From Syntrophales bacterium (lineage in GTDB: Bacteria > Desulfobacterota > Syntrophia > Syntrophales > UBA2210), in assembly GCA_030655735.1 (NCBI GenBank), contig JAUSPK010000172.1:1-13147 (forward strand): a DNA stretch of 13,147 nucleotides. Direction: 5' to 3'. The notes beneath the pieces were generated by a model that made no database searches, was not told where the DNA came from, and saw nothing but the letters and a program-made list of their open reading frames with translations. The stretch's first letter is position 1. Each line of letters opens with the position of its first letter. Both the position numbers and the translations under genes were made by a program. Shown one piece after another: positions 1 to 6,443 of this stretch.

Positions 1-753
1 AGGACACATCGGCAGAAAGGGGAACCTCCTGTCCTTCGGTTTTACGGCTGGGAAAGACCTGCCGTATCCATCGGATACTTCCAGAATGCCGAAGAGGAAA
101 TCGATTGTGCATACTGCCGTGGCAAGGGCATTGATATTGTCAGGCGGCCTACGGGGGGCAAGGCGGTTCTTCATGGCAATGATCTGACCTATTCCCTCGT
201 GGCCGGGGAATCTGTTCCCCCTTTCTCCCCCGATGTTGTTGAAACATACCGGATAATAAGCGGGTGCATCATACGGGGTCTTTCCAAGGCGGGGATCGAG
301 GTGCAGATAGTTGAGGAAGGCCGGGGCGGAGCCGGCTCGACGGAGGGCTTTTGCTTCGCAACCTCTTACAAAAATGAGCTTCTCGCGGGGGGCAGAAAGA
401 TCTGCGGAAGTGCCCAGATGCGGGCGCGGGGCGTGTTCCTCCAGCACGGATCTGTACTTATTGACCTTGACCCGCTGGCAGTCTGCGCTGCAATAGGTAA
501 AACAAAGGATGCCGCCAGGGCGCAGAAAATCGAAGCTGCCGTTACCTCCGTCCGTGAAACGATGGGGGGGGATATCAGCATGGACGATCTGTGCCGGGAC
601 ATCGCTGCGGGGTTTGAAGAGGTCCTGAATATACGCCTGGTAGAGAGCGAATTGTCCCCCGAGGAGGAGGCCCTTAAGGACAGACTCCTTGACGACAAAT
701 ACATGCGTGACGAATGGAACATGAAAGGACGGGGAGCCGGAAGTGGATATTGA
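1..753 (+). CDS. Lipoate/octanoate ligase-family protein (LplA/LipM-like), 5' end missing
   Basis: Acts in protein lipoylation, moving lipoate or octanoate onto a lysine of lipoyl domains (2-oxoacid dehydrogenase E2, glycine cleavage H). The reading frame is open from base 1, so the N-terminus lies upstream; 250 residues are visible. The family motif RRPTGGKAVLHG is at visible residues 48-59. The conserved GGRKICGSAQ block with the family's active-site lysine (visible Lys133) follows. A cysteine 15 residues earlier (GFCFATS, Cys118) sits where LipM-type octanoyltransferases carry their catalytic cysteine, so LipM is as likely as LplA; the family is clear, the subtype is not. Its stop overlaps the hisC start by 11 nt, implying co-transcription and translational coupling. 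The C-terminal region (KDRLLDDKYMRDEWN) looks intact. Confidence 0.85.
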   Translation, partial: RTHRQKGEPPVLRFYGWERPAVSIGYFQNAEEEIDCAYCRGKGIDIVRRPTGGKAVLHGNDLTYSLVAGESVPPFSPDVVETYRIISGCIIRGLSKAGIEVQIVEEGRGGAGSTEGFCFATSYKNELLAGGRKICGSAQMRARGVFLQHGSVLIDLDPLAVCAAIGKTKDAARAQKIEAAVTSVRETMGGDISMDDLCRDIAAGFEEVLNIRLVESELSPEEEALKDRLLDDKYMRDEWNMKGRGAGSGY

Positions 754-1804
754 AAAGATTATAAAAAGTGGCGTGCTTTCGCAGGAGGCATATCCCGCCG
801 AGGAACTGCCGTACCGAATCAAGCTTGACGCAAATGAGAACCCCTACCCGCTGTCCCCCTCCCTGAAGCGCCTGATCTTCGAACGTCTGGAGTCTGTATC
901 CCTCAACCGCTATCCGGCGCCCGGATCTCCCGGTCTGAAGGCGGCCTTCTCGCGGTATTACGGGGTGGATGAAGAGATGGTCCTCATCGGGAACGGATCG
1001 GATGAGCTCATCCAGATATTGATGACGGCTGTCGGCGCCTCTTCTCCCTGCAGCATCCTGTTCCCGACCCCCACCTTTGCCATGTACGGGATAAGCGGCC
1101 TGAACGCGGGGCACCGCACGGTGGGGGTACCTTTGAGCGACGAGTTGGACCTGGATACGGAGGCCATGTGTGCCGCGATAGCCGATCTGCAGCCCTCCCT
1201 CATATTCCTCAGCTACCCCAACAATCCCACGGGGAGATGCTTCGACAGGGGGGGGATTGAAAGGATCCTGGAGGCATCCAGTGGGCTTGTGGTGGTTGAC
1301 GAGGCCTACTGCAATTTCTCGGGAAAGACCTTTCTTCACGATCTCGATCGGTGGGATAATCTGGTCATACTGAGGACCCTCTCCAAGGTGGGGCTGGCGG
1401 CCCTGAGACTGGGGATCCTCATCGGGCATCCTTCATTGGTTCACCAGTTGAACAAGGTGAGGCTGCCCTATAATGTGAACATCTTCTCACAGATTGTCGG
1501 GGGCCTGTTTGTTGAACACAGCGAGAAATTTCTGGAGTCGGCGGACAGGATCATTGCGGACAGAAAGTGGCTTTCGGACGAACTGATGTCCATCGAGGGG
1601 ATTACCCCGTACCCTTCAGACGCGAATTTCATCCTTTTTGGTTGTGTTACGGGAAAAGATGAGGTATATGCGCAGTTAATCGACAGGGGCGTGTTGATAA
1701 AGGACTTTACGTCTCCCGCCATCCTCAGAGAGTGCATGCGGGTGACGGTCGGGACGACAGAGGAGAACAGGGAGTTTATAGAGACCCTGAAGGATATCCT
1801 ATAG
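743..1804 (+). CDS. hisC: Histidinol-phosphate aminotransferase (HisC family)
   Basis: PLP-dependent class II aminotransferase that converts imidazole acetol phosphate plus glutamate to L-histidinol phosphate in histidine synthesis; cytoplasmic. 353 aa, normal for HisC. Visible signatures: LDANENPYPLSP near residues 28-39, GNGSDELI (83-90), YPNNPTG (158-164), DEAY (186-189), the PLP-lysine motif RTLSK (Lys215) followed by GLAALRLG, and the C-terminal RVTVGT substrate-arginine segment. The start is GTG at 743, preceded by GGGGAG (731-736) with 6-nt spacing, and overlaps the upstream ligase gene by 11 nt. No other his gene is nearby, so this is a detached hisC; aromatic or other aminotransferase activity cannot be excluded, because HisC paralogues are common. 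A strong terminator follows. Confidence 0.9.
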   Translation: MDIEKIIKSGVLSQEAYPAEELPYRIKLDANENPYPLSPSLKRLIFERLESVSLNRYPAPGSPGLKAAFSRYYGVDEEMVLIGNGSDELIQILMTAVGASSPCSILFPTPTFAMYGISGLNAGHRTVGVPLSDELDLDTEAMCAAIADLQPSLIFLSYPNNPTGRCFDRGGIERILEASSGLVVVDEAYCNFSGKTFLHDLDRWDNLVILRTLSKVGLAALRLGILIGHPSLVHQLNKVRLPYNVNIFSQIVGGLFVEHSEKFLESADRIIADRKWLSDELMSIEGITPYPSDANFILFGCVTGKDEVYAQLIDRGVLIKDFTSPAILRECMRVTVGTTEENREFIETLKDIL

Positions 1805-1833
1805 GGAGAGTGATAATCACATAGGTACAGACA

Positions 1834-1882
1834 GGGGGTGGAAGGCGACTGGGTTGCTAGGGTCGTTCTGCCCTCTTTTTTT
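1834..1882 (+). terminator. Intrinsic terminator after hisC
   Basis: A long imperfect stem pairs 1834-1841 with 1868-1875 and 1844-1849 with 1862-1867. It has 14 pairs including several G-U, a two-base A bulge (1842-1843) and a 12-nt loop, and runs directly into seven T residues (1876-1882). It separates the ligase-hisC unit from rpsU. Confidence 0.75.
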
Positions 1883-1909
1883 GTCTCAACGCTTTATTCC
1901 CAATATATA
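1881..1909 (+). promoter_or_regulatory. Candidate sigma70-type promoter for rpsU
   Basis: TTGTCT (1881-1886) and TATATA (1904-1909) are separated by 17 bp, each matching the consensus at 4 of 6 positions. The -35 box starts inside the T-tract of the preceding terminator. This would put the transcript start near 1916 and give a leader of roughly 35 nt before the rpsU ribosome binding site. Confidence 0.5.
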
Positions 1910-1933
1910 CGAAGGTGCGGTTTATTTTACGAC

Positions 1934-1944
1934 GGAGGGAGGTG
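1934..1944 (+). promoter_or_regulatory. Strong Shine-Dalgarno deciding the TTG start of rpsU
   Basis: GGAGGGAGGTG ends 7 nt before TTG 1952. There is no in-frame ATG before codon 66, and S21 proteins begin with M-(x)-V-R-V, which fits the TTG. Confidence 0.8.
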
Positions 1945-1951
1945 ACAATCC

Positions 1952-2152
1952 TTGGAAGTAAGAGTATTCGATAACGATGTTGAAAGGGCCCTGAAGATAC
2001 TGAAAAACAAGCTTTCGAAAAGCGGGTTTTTTAAGGAGCTCAAATTGCGCAGGGCTTACGAGAAGCCGTCCGTAAAGAGAAAGAGGAAGGCCCTGGAAGC
2101 GCGAAGGAGAGTGGCCAAGGCGGCGAGAAGGAAAAAATGGTCTCCTCGATAG
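1952..2152 (+). CDS. rpsU: 30S ribosomal protein S21
   Basis: Small basic protein of the 30S subunit near the anti-Shine-Dalgarno end of 16S rRNA, with a role in initiation. 66 aa, within the usual 65-71. The N-terminal strand-forming segment (start-EVRVFDNDVERALKILKN) is followed by KSGFFKELKLRRAYEKPS and a lysine/arginine-rich helix ending AARRKKWSPR, diagnostic for S21. Translation starts at TTG 1952, supported by a near-perfect Shine-Dalgarno. It has its own promoter after the hisC terminator. The next gene starts 88 nt downstream without a visible terminator, so read-through into the LOG gene and holA is likely. The uncommon TTG start on a highly expressed gene may set its level relative to its strong Shine-Dalgarno (inference). 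Confidence 0.95.
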   Translation: MEVRVFDNDVERALKILKNKLSKSGFFKELKLRRAYEKPSVKRKRKALEARRRVAKAARRKKWSPR

Positions 2153-2240
2153 AATAGGTGGTTCAAAAGCGAATGGCAGTTTAACGGGGGAAGGTCCCTT
2201 TGGGCTGTACCCCGATCAGTGGGTGTTTTCTGGAGGAGAC

Positions 2241-2894
2241 ATGGAAGAGAAACAGTATCTTGTGGATGCCCTGTCTGTCGATGAATCGTGGCGTATCTTC
2301 CGGATCATGGCGGAGTTTGTGGAGTCCATTGAAGAACTCTCAAGGATCGGTCCTGCCGTGAGCATATTCGGGTCGGCCCGGGAGAGCCCGGGAGGCGCCT
2401 ATTACGAGAAGGCGCGGGAGGTTGCCCGTCTCCTCGGAGAAAAGGGATTCGGGGTGATTACCGGGGGCGGGCCGGGCATCATGGAGGCCGCCAACAGGGG
2501 CGCCAGCGAGGCGGGCGCCCGGTCGATCGGCATGAATATCCAGCTTCCCTTTGAGCAGAAGCCCAATCCCTATGCCACTACCAGTATTGCCTACAAATAT
2601 TTCTTTATCCGGAAGGTCATGTTCGTCAAGTATGCCATGGCCTATGTCATCCTTCCCGGAGGATTCGGCACCATGGATGAGCTCTTTGAGGCCCTCACCC
2701 TTATCCAGACGAAGAGGATACGGAGCTTTCCGGTGATACTGATGGGAAGTGAGTACTGGGGAGGACTTGTGGACTGGATGAAGAAGACCATGCTCCAGGA
2801 GGGGAAGGTATCTGAAGAGGACCTTGATCTTATCCAGATGATCGATGAGCCCGATCAGGTGGTCAGGCATATACAGAAGTTCGTCGTACTTTGA
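2241..2894 (+). CDS. LOG-family nucleoside 5'-monophosphate phosphoribohydrolase (TIGR00730-type Rossmann protein)
   Basis: LOG ('lonely guy') proteins hydrolyse cytokinin- or purine-type nucleoside 5'-monophosphates to free base and ribose 5-phosphate; many were formerly called lysine decarboxylases. 217 aa. Visible: SIFGSARESPG (41-51), the nucleotide-binding loop GVITGGGPGIMEAANRG (71-87), and the catalytic PGGFGTMDELFEALT motif (139-153), which contains the family's PGGxGTxxE signature. The extended N-terminal helix (VDESWRIFRIMAEFVESIEEL) is typical of the longer bacterial LOG group. The ATG at 2241 is chosen over GTG 2223 because GGAGGA (2232-2237) lies just upstream of it and the extra six residues resemble nothing in the family. 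It ends 18 nt before holA. The physiological substrate in bacteria is often unknown. Confidence 0.9.
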   Translation: MEEKQYLVDALSVDESWRIFRIMAEFVESIEELSRIGPAVSIFGSARESPGGAYYEKAREVARLLGEKGFGVITGGGPGIMEAANRGASEAGARSIGMNIQLPFEQKPNPYATTSIAYKYFFIRKVMFVKYAMAYVILPGGFGTMDELFEALTLIQTKRIRSFPVILMGSEYWGGLVDWMKKTMLQEGKVSEEDLDLIQMIDEPDQVVRHIQKFVVL

Positions 2895-2912
2895 CCAGGC
2901 CGGACATCCGCC

Positions 2913-4262
2913 ATGCACGGAACACTCAAGACACTCCTCGACGATATCGGCAGAGGCACAATCGTTCCCTGCTATCTCATCTACGGGGATGAGGAATACC
3001 TGCTAGCTGACGCCCTGGAGAGGCTCATAGACGCCCTCCTCCCCCCGGATCAGCGAGATCTCAACCTCTTTTATATGGAGGGGGAAGATGAAGATATGGA
3101 CGCCCTGTGCGACTCCCTTCTTACCCCCCCCCTGATCCCCGGCAGAAAGGTCGTCGTGGTACGCAATACGCGACTTTTCCATTCCAAGGCATCGTCATCC
3201 GACGTGATAGGGGAAATTACGGCACATCTTGAAAAAGACCCTCATAGGGCTGCGCGGGCCTTTCTCTCCCTACTGGAGGTGGCGGGGTGGTCCGTGGAAG
3301 ACCTGAAGGAAGGGCAGTGGAAGAAGATCTCCGATGACGACTGGAGGAGTGCGATCGGGAGCACGGCAGGGGCGGACAGGGAAGAGTGGCTTCCGAAGGT
3401 GCTGGACCTGTGCGACAGCCTGAAGATCACGCGAGAAGGCAATCTGGAGGACACCGTCAGGCTGGAGGATGTGCTGAAGGGCGGTATCCCCGCCGGCAAC
3501 TGCCTGATTATGACCGCCAGTGCTGCAGATAAAAGAAAGAAACTCTTTAAGGCTATAACCGATACGGGGGCCGTCCTTTCGTTTGAAAAATCCAAGAACG
3601 AGTCAGGGAAAAAGGGACTGCTCATGGACAGGGTGGGGGATGCCTTGGCGAAAAGGGGGAAAAAACTTGCCCCCGATGCCCTCCTCGCCCTGGGGAAGAA
3701 GACGGGATTCGAGCTTCGGGATTCCCTGCAGGAGATTGAAAAGCTGATTGCCTATGTGGGGGACCGGGAGACTATCGACAAAAATGACATAGACGCGGTA
3801 GTTGAAAAGACCGCAGAGGATTCGGTCTTTGACCTCACCTCCGCCATCGTGGAAAAAGATGCCGGCACGGCGCTCCAGACCCTTCAGCGTCTCCTTGACC
3901 AGGGGGTCAATCACATCCTTATCCTGACGATGATCGCCAGAGAGGTTCGGCTCCTCCTTCAGGGGCATATACTCCTTGAATCGGAGAAGATTCCTGCCTT
4001 CCGGCCCCGCATGGATTACGGGGGGTTTCAGGCCGGCGTCTATCCAGCGGTAAAGGCCCTGGCGAAGGGGAAGGGCGCATGGCTTGCAAACCAGCATCCC
4101 TACGTGATCTATAACGCCCTCAGAAATGCCGGGCGGTTTTCACGGGAGGAACTTATCGGATACCTGAGCCGCCTTGCCGATTTGGATCTCGCCATGAAGT
4201 CCTCCGGTATAGACCCCGGTCTAGCACTCAGGCACCTGCTTATAGAGATGTGCCGGCGGTGA
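2913..4262 (+). CDS. holA: DNA polymerase III delta subunit
   Basis: Delta is the clamp-loader subunit that opens the beta sliding clamp during replication. 449 aa, about 100 longer than E. coli HolA (343). The N-terminal domain starts with the typical YLIYGDEEYLLADALERL (21-38), then PLIPGRKVVVVRNTRLF (73-89), the beta strand where clamp binding occurs. The domain resumes at PAGNCLIMTAS (193-203). The helical lid (LAPDALLALGKKTGFELRDSLQEIEKL) and the C-terminal collar (DSVFDLTSAIVEKDAGTALQTLQRLLDQG, then ILTMIAREVRLLL) are well conserved. The excess length lies mainly at residues 93-180, a charged insertion inside domain I. No strong Shine-Dalgarno precedes ATG 2913; coupling to the LOG gene 18 nt upstream is likely. 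Convergent with the NYN gene. Confidence 0.9.
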   Translation: MHGTLKTLLDDIGRGTIVPCYLIYGDEEYLLADALERLIDALLPPDQRDLNLFYMEGEDEDMDALCDSLLTPPLIPGRKVVVVRNTRLFHSKASSSDVIGEITAHLEKDPHRAARAFLSLLEVAGWSVEDLKEGQWKKISDDDWRSAIGSTAGADREEWLPKVLDLCDSLKITREGNLEDTVRLEDVLKGGIPAGNCLIMTASAADKRKKLFKAITDTGAVLSFEKSKNESGKKGLLMDRVGDALAKRGKKLAPDALLALGKKTGFELRDSLQEIEKLIAYVGDRETIDKNDIDAVVEKTAEDSVFDLTSAIVEKDAGTALQTLQRLLDQGVNHILILTMIAREVRLLLQGHILLESEKIPAFRPRMDYGGFQAGVYPAVKALAKGKGAWLANQHPYVIYNALRNAGRFSREELIGYLSRLADLDLAMKSSGIDPGLALRHLLIEMCRR

Positions 4263-4272
4263 TGAAGTACAA

Positions 4273-4329
4273 TTTTAAGTGTTGAATGGTGAATGCTTGA
4301 TGTTGATTCATCCGTAAAAAGGTTCTCAC
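4273..4329. repeat. AT-rich dispersed repeat, copy A, in the holA/NYN convergent gap
   Basis: Shares its start (TTTTAAgTGTTGAAT) and end (CATcCGtAAAAAGgTTcTCAC, with substitutions and an 11-bp length difference in the middle) with 11035-11081. Far AT-richer than the flanking genes. It reaches the NYN stop codon. No convincing terminator hairpin was seen here for either convergent gene. Confidence 0.45.
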
Positions 4330-4856
4330 AGCTTGTTCAGTCTTCTCTGGGACTGCCGTTCTCGTCTTGACCTTCTCCGTGCGGCGCCCTTCTTTCTGGT
4401 TCCGGATATCGGGGGGAGATCATCATCCTCTTCGGGGGTCTCATCATCGTCGGGCATCCCCTTCGTCTCCTCTTCCCCCATCCGCTCCTCGAATTCGGGT
4501 GAGGATATCGCCACGCCCCCCGCCTTCACCGCCGAGTCGGCCACCTCCCTGTCGGAGCTGACAACGATGATCTCTGAGCCCCTCTCCGCCCGTGCCATTC
4601 TTTTGATGACCTCATCCGCCGTCTCACCCCTTCCGGAGTATACAATGTGAACGCCGTCTTCCCTTAGCCGTTCCTCCTCTGCGGGGCCGGTCATCCACCC
4701 GTCGAAGACCACCGTCATCTTATGGCCCCGCAACCTTCGGTACCCGGCAACCCTCCGTATCAGCTCGCCCCTTCCCCTCTCCAGGCTCAAGCGTTCGAGA
4801 CGCCTCAGAGAGTCTGACTGCCTGATGAGATTATATCCGTCTATGATGATGTGCAT
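4326..4856 (-). CDS. NYN/PIN-like (YacP/Rae1-type) ribonuclease
   Basis: NYN-domain proteins of the YacP family are metal-dependent RNases with a PIN-like fold; B. subtilis Rae1 (YacP) cuts mRNA in the ribosomal A site. 176 aa. N-terminal IIIDGYNLI (3-11) holds the first acidic residue Asp6. TVVFDGW (48-54), ETADEVIKRMA (78-88) and IVVSSDREVADSA (97-109) supply the other acidic positions expected for the active site (Asp52, Asp81, Asp102). After the domain come an acidic stretch (127-146) and a strongly basic tail (154-176, about half Arg/Lys), plausible for RNA or ribosome contact (inference). It starts 75 nt downstream of rpe in the same direction and is probably the last gene of that unit. 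GAAGG lies 7-8 nt before the ATG. Confidence 0.8.
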   Translation of the reverse strand: MHIIIDGYNLIRQSDSLRRLERLSLERGRGELIRRVAGYRRLRGHKMTVVFDGWMTGPAEEERLREDGVHIVYSGRGETADEVIKRMARAERGSEIIVVSSDREVADSAVKAGGVAISSPEFEERMGEEETKGMPDDDETPEEDDDLPPISGTRKKGAARRRSRRERQSQRRLNKL

Positions 4857-4874
4857 GGTGTGCCTTCAAAGAGA

Positions 4875-4909
4875 GGGGGACGTCCGGTAGCAGTTCCCAA
4901 ACGTCCCCC
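4875..4909. repeat. Perfect 9-bp inverted repeat between rpe and the NYN gene
   Basis: GGGGGACGT (4875-4883) and ACGTCCCCC (4901-4909) flank a 17-nt loop, in the 75-nt gap between the rpe stop and the NYN start. In - strand RNA it makes a stable hairpin followed by a pyrimidine-rich TCTCTTTG rather than a clean U-run, so it is not a textbook terminator. It could stabilise the upstream rpe mRNA, attenuate the nuclease gene, or be a REP-like palindrome. Confidence 0.6.
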
Positions 4910-4931
4910 AATGCATGTCTTTTGGGGCCGA

Positions 4932-5588
4932 TCAATCTCCCAGGATCGACTTCATGCCCGCTATCGTCTCCCCGTAGTCCCCGCTGAGGAATATGGCGGA
5001 ACCCGCGACAAAGACATCGGCACCGGCATCCGCCGCCGCCCCTATGTTCTGAAGGGTGATCCCCCCGTCCACCTCGAGCAGGACATCGGGCGAGAGGCGG
5101 TCTACCATCGTCCGTGCCTTCCGTATCTTGGGGAGCATGCTTTTGATGAATGTCTGCCCCCCGAACCCGGGGTTCACCGTCATGATCAGGAGGAGGTCGA
5201 TGTCCCCGATGACCTCCTCAATATCGGTAAGGGGGGTCGCGGGATTGACCGATACGCCCGCCCGCCCCCCCAGCTGTCTGATCAGATGGAGTGTCCGGTT
5301 AAGGTGGACAGCCGCTTCGGCGTGGACGGTGATGATGTCGCTCCCCGCGTCAGCGAAGCTCTGTATATATCGGTCGGGGTTCTCGATCATCAGGTGGACA
5401 TCGAGGGGAAGATGCGTGATCTTCTTTATGGACGCCACGACGGGAGGACCTATGGTTATATTCGGGACAAAATGCCCGTCCATGACGTCCACGTGGATCA
5501 TGTCCGCCCCGGCATCCTCGACGGCGCGAATCTCCTCCCCGAGCCTGCTGAAATCGGCGGAAAGTATGGATGGCGCGATCTTTTTCAT
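4932..5588 (-). CDS. rpe: Ribulose-phosphate 3-epimerase
   Basis: Interconverts ribulose 5-phosphate and xylulose 5-phosphate in the pentose phosphate pathway; cytoplasmic TIM barrel. 218 aa, the normal size. Signatures in order: IAPSILSADFSRLGEE at the N-terminus, the metal/catalytic segment HVDVMDGHFVPNIT, DVHLMIENPD, VHAEA, the phosphate-loop motif MTVNPGFGGQTF, then LLEVDGGI with the second catalytic aspartate, and AGSAIF. The metal-binding His/Asp residues of the family are present. The ATG lies 1 nt after the stop codon of the lipoprotein gene with no good Shine-Dalgarno, so translation is probably coupled. The NYN nuclease gene follows. Confidence 0.97.
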   Translation of the reverse strand: MKKIAPSILSADFSRLGEEIRAVEDAGADMIHVDVMDGHFVPNITIGPPVVASIKKITHLPLDVHLMIENPDRYIQSFADAGSDIITVHAEAAVHLNRTLHLIRQLGGRAGVSVNPATPLTDIEEVIGDIDLLLIMTVNPGFGGQTFIKSMLPKIRKARTMVDRLSPDVLLEVDGGITLQNIGAAADAGADVFVAGSAIFLSGDYGETIAGMKSILGD

Positions 5589-5589
5589 A

Positions 5590-6324
5590 TCAGAATTTCA
5601 TGATGAGGGAATGTACGGCGCCCGTATCGACTTCCCTGATGGTCAATCGGAGTTCGTGTGCCTGCTCCGTCGCCTCGCCCGGGAAGAATATGAAGCCGTG
5701 GGATATGTCGTTCGGGGGTGCGGGTCTGTCTTCAAGCGATCGGTTCCGCAGGTCCTCGCCTATCTGATGGGGAGCCTCACGGTCTGTCAGTCCCTTGGAG
5801 CCGCCCAGGGTGAGTCCCGCGGCGGCCCCGATGGCTGCCCCCTTGCCTGCCGCCTCACCGACGCTGGTTCCGGTGACGATCCCTATTGCCGCGCCGATGA
5901 CGGCACCGGCCGCGCCCGCCAGCAGGCCCGATTTTGCCCCTTCAGGGAGGACCTCTCCTAACTCCGACTTTTTTTCTATCCGGTCATACGCTATCCCCTG
6001 GTCAAGGATCGGCCAGAGGTTGCTCTTGACATCCACCAGATAGGTCCTGCTTGCGACAACCTGCAGGGGATGCCTCCCCCTGTTGTCGAAGATTACCTGG
6101 ACGGGGAGCACCCCTGAACCAACAATGTCGAACCCGAAAGCGGCCTCGGCCTCTTCACGGCTATACGCCTTGGCCGCTACGGTCGCACCCGCCACCTCCG
6201 TCGCATTCGTATAAGCCGTCGGCATCTTAAAGGGAACAACCGTCCGCTCATACCGTGCACACCCGATAACCGAGAATATCAGAAAAAGGATCACCGCAAT
6301 GCAGATCCTGTCTGTTCGTGCCAT
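5590..6324 (-). CDS. Putative lipoprotein with glycine-zipper segment
   Basis: Not matched to a named family. From ATG 6324 it is 244 aa. The N-terminus is a lipoprotein signal peptide: MARTDR, a hydrophobic run, and the lipobox V-I-G-C with the lipidated cysteine at residue 22. Residues 133-175 form a glycine zipper (GLLAGAAG, GAAIG, GAAIGAAAG) resembling the inserting segment of Lpp/Rick_17kDa-type envelope proteins. The rest is soluble, with a C-terminal SHGFIFFPGEATEQAHELRLTIREV segment typical of proteins that return a decorated beta fold. TTG 6330 is an alternative start two codons earlier; AGGA at about 6333-6336 could serve either. It is the first gene of a unit with rpe and the NYN nuclease, driven by the promoter at 6361-6389. 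Confidence 0.75.
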   Translation of the reverse strand: MARTDRICIAVILFLIFSVIGCARYERTVVPFKMPTAYTNATEVAGATVAAKAYSREEAEAAFGFDIVGSGVLPVQVIFDNRGRHPLQVVASRTYLVDVKSNLWPILDQGIAYDRIEKKSELGEVLPEGAKSGLLAGAAGAVIGAAIGIVTGTSVGEAAGKGAAIGAAAGLTLGGSKGLTDREAPHQIGEDLRNRSLEDRPAPPNDISHGFIFFPGEATEQAHELRLTIREVDTGAVHSLIMKF

Positions 6325-6360
6325 AGCCAAAGTTTCCTTTCTTTTATCAACGTTGTGCTG

Positions 6361-6389
6361 ATATTATTATCTTTTGCCCCACCTGTCAA
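6361..6389 (-). promoter_or_regulatory. Promoter for the lipoprotein-rpe-NYN unit
   Basis: On the - strand a perfect TTGACA (6389-6384) is 17 bp from TAATAT (6366-6361, 4 of 6). The predicted start near 6354 gives a leader of about 30 nt to the ATG. Confidence 0.7.
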
Positions 6390-6413
6390 TCGGATTTGCG
6401 CAGACTTGACAGG
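6382..6413. promoter_or_regulatory. Inverted repeat joining two divergent -35 boxes
   Basis: CCTGTCAA (6382-6389) and TTGACAGG (6406-6413) are an exact 8-bp inverted repeat with a 16-bp spacer. Each arm contains one of the two divergent TTGACA hexamers. It could be an operator for a dimeric regulator or simply two similar promoters back to back. Confidence 0.5.
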
Positions 6414-6434
6414 GGGCGAAAAGACCAGTATGTT
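6406..6434 (+). promoter_or_regulatory. Candidate promoter for waaA
   Basis: Perfect TTGACA (6406-6411), 17 bp, TATGTT (6429-6434, 4 of 6). The predicted transcript start (about 6441) is only a few bases before ATG 6444, so the mRNA would be almost leaderless. Confidence 0.5.
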
Positions 6435-6443
6435 TCGAGGGCT

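Noticed and set aside
674..1429. 251-aa open frame opposite hisC
   Set aside because: Lies entirely antisense to a well-supported gene, with no family motifs; low-complexity composition from GC-rich codon shadowing.
1810..1820. GTGATAATCAC palindrome just after hisC
   Set aside because: Matches neither FNR nor CRP spacing, and at 11 bp could be chance.
2153..2240. Possible terminator between rpsU and the LOG gene
   Set aside because: Short G/C runs can pair, but there is no U-tract.
4851..5961. Two long + strand frames (250 and 301 aa) opposite rpe and the lipoprotein
   Set aside because: Shadows of genes with unambiguous motifs on the - strand.
6396..6443. TTG start adding 16 residues to WaaA
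   Set aside because: It would place the start upstream of the predicted promoter's -35 box, and the added residues are charged and not family-like.
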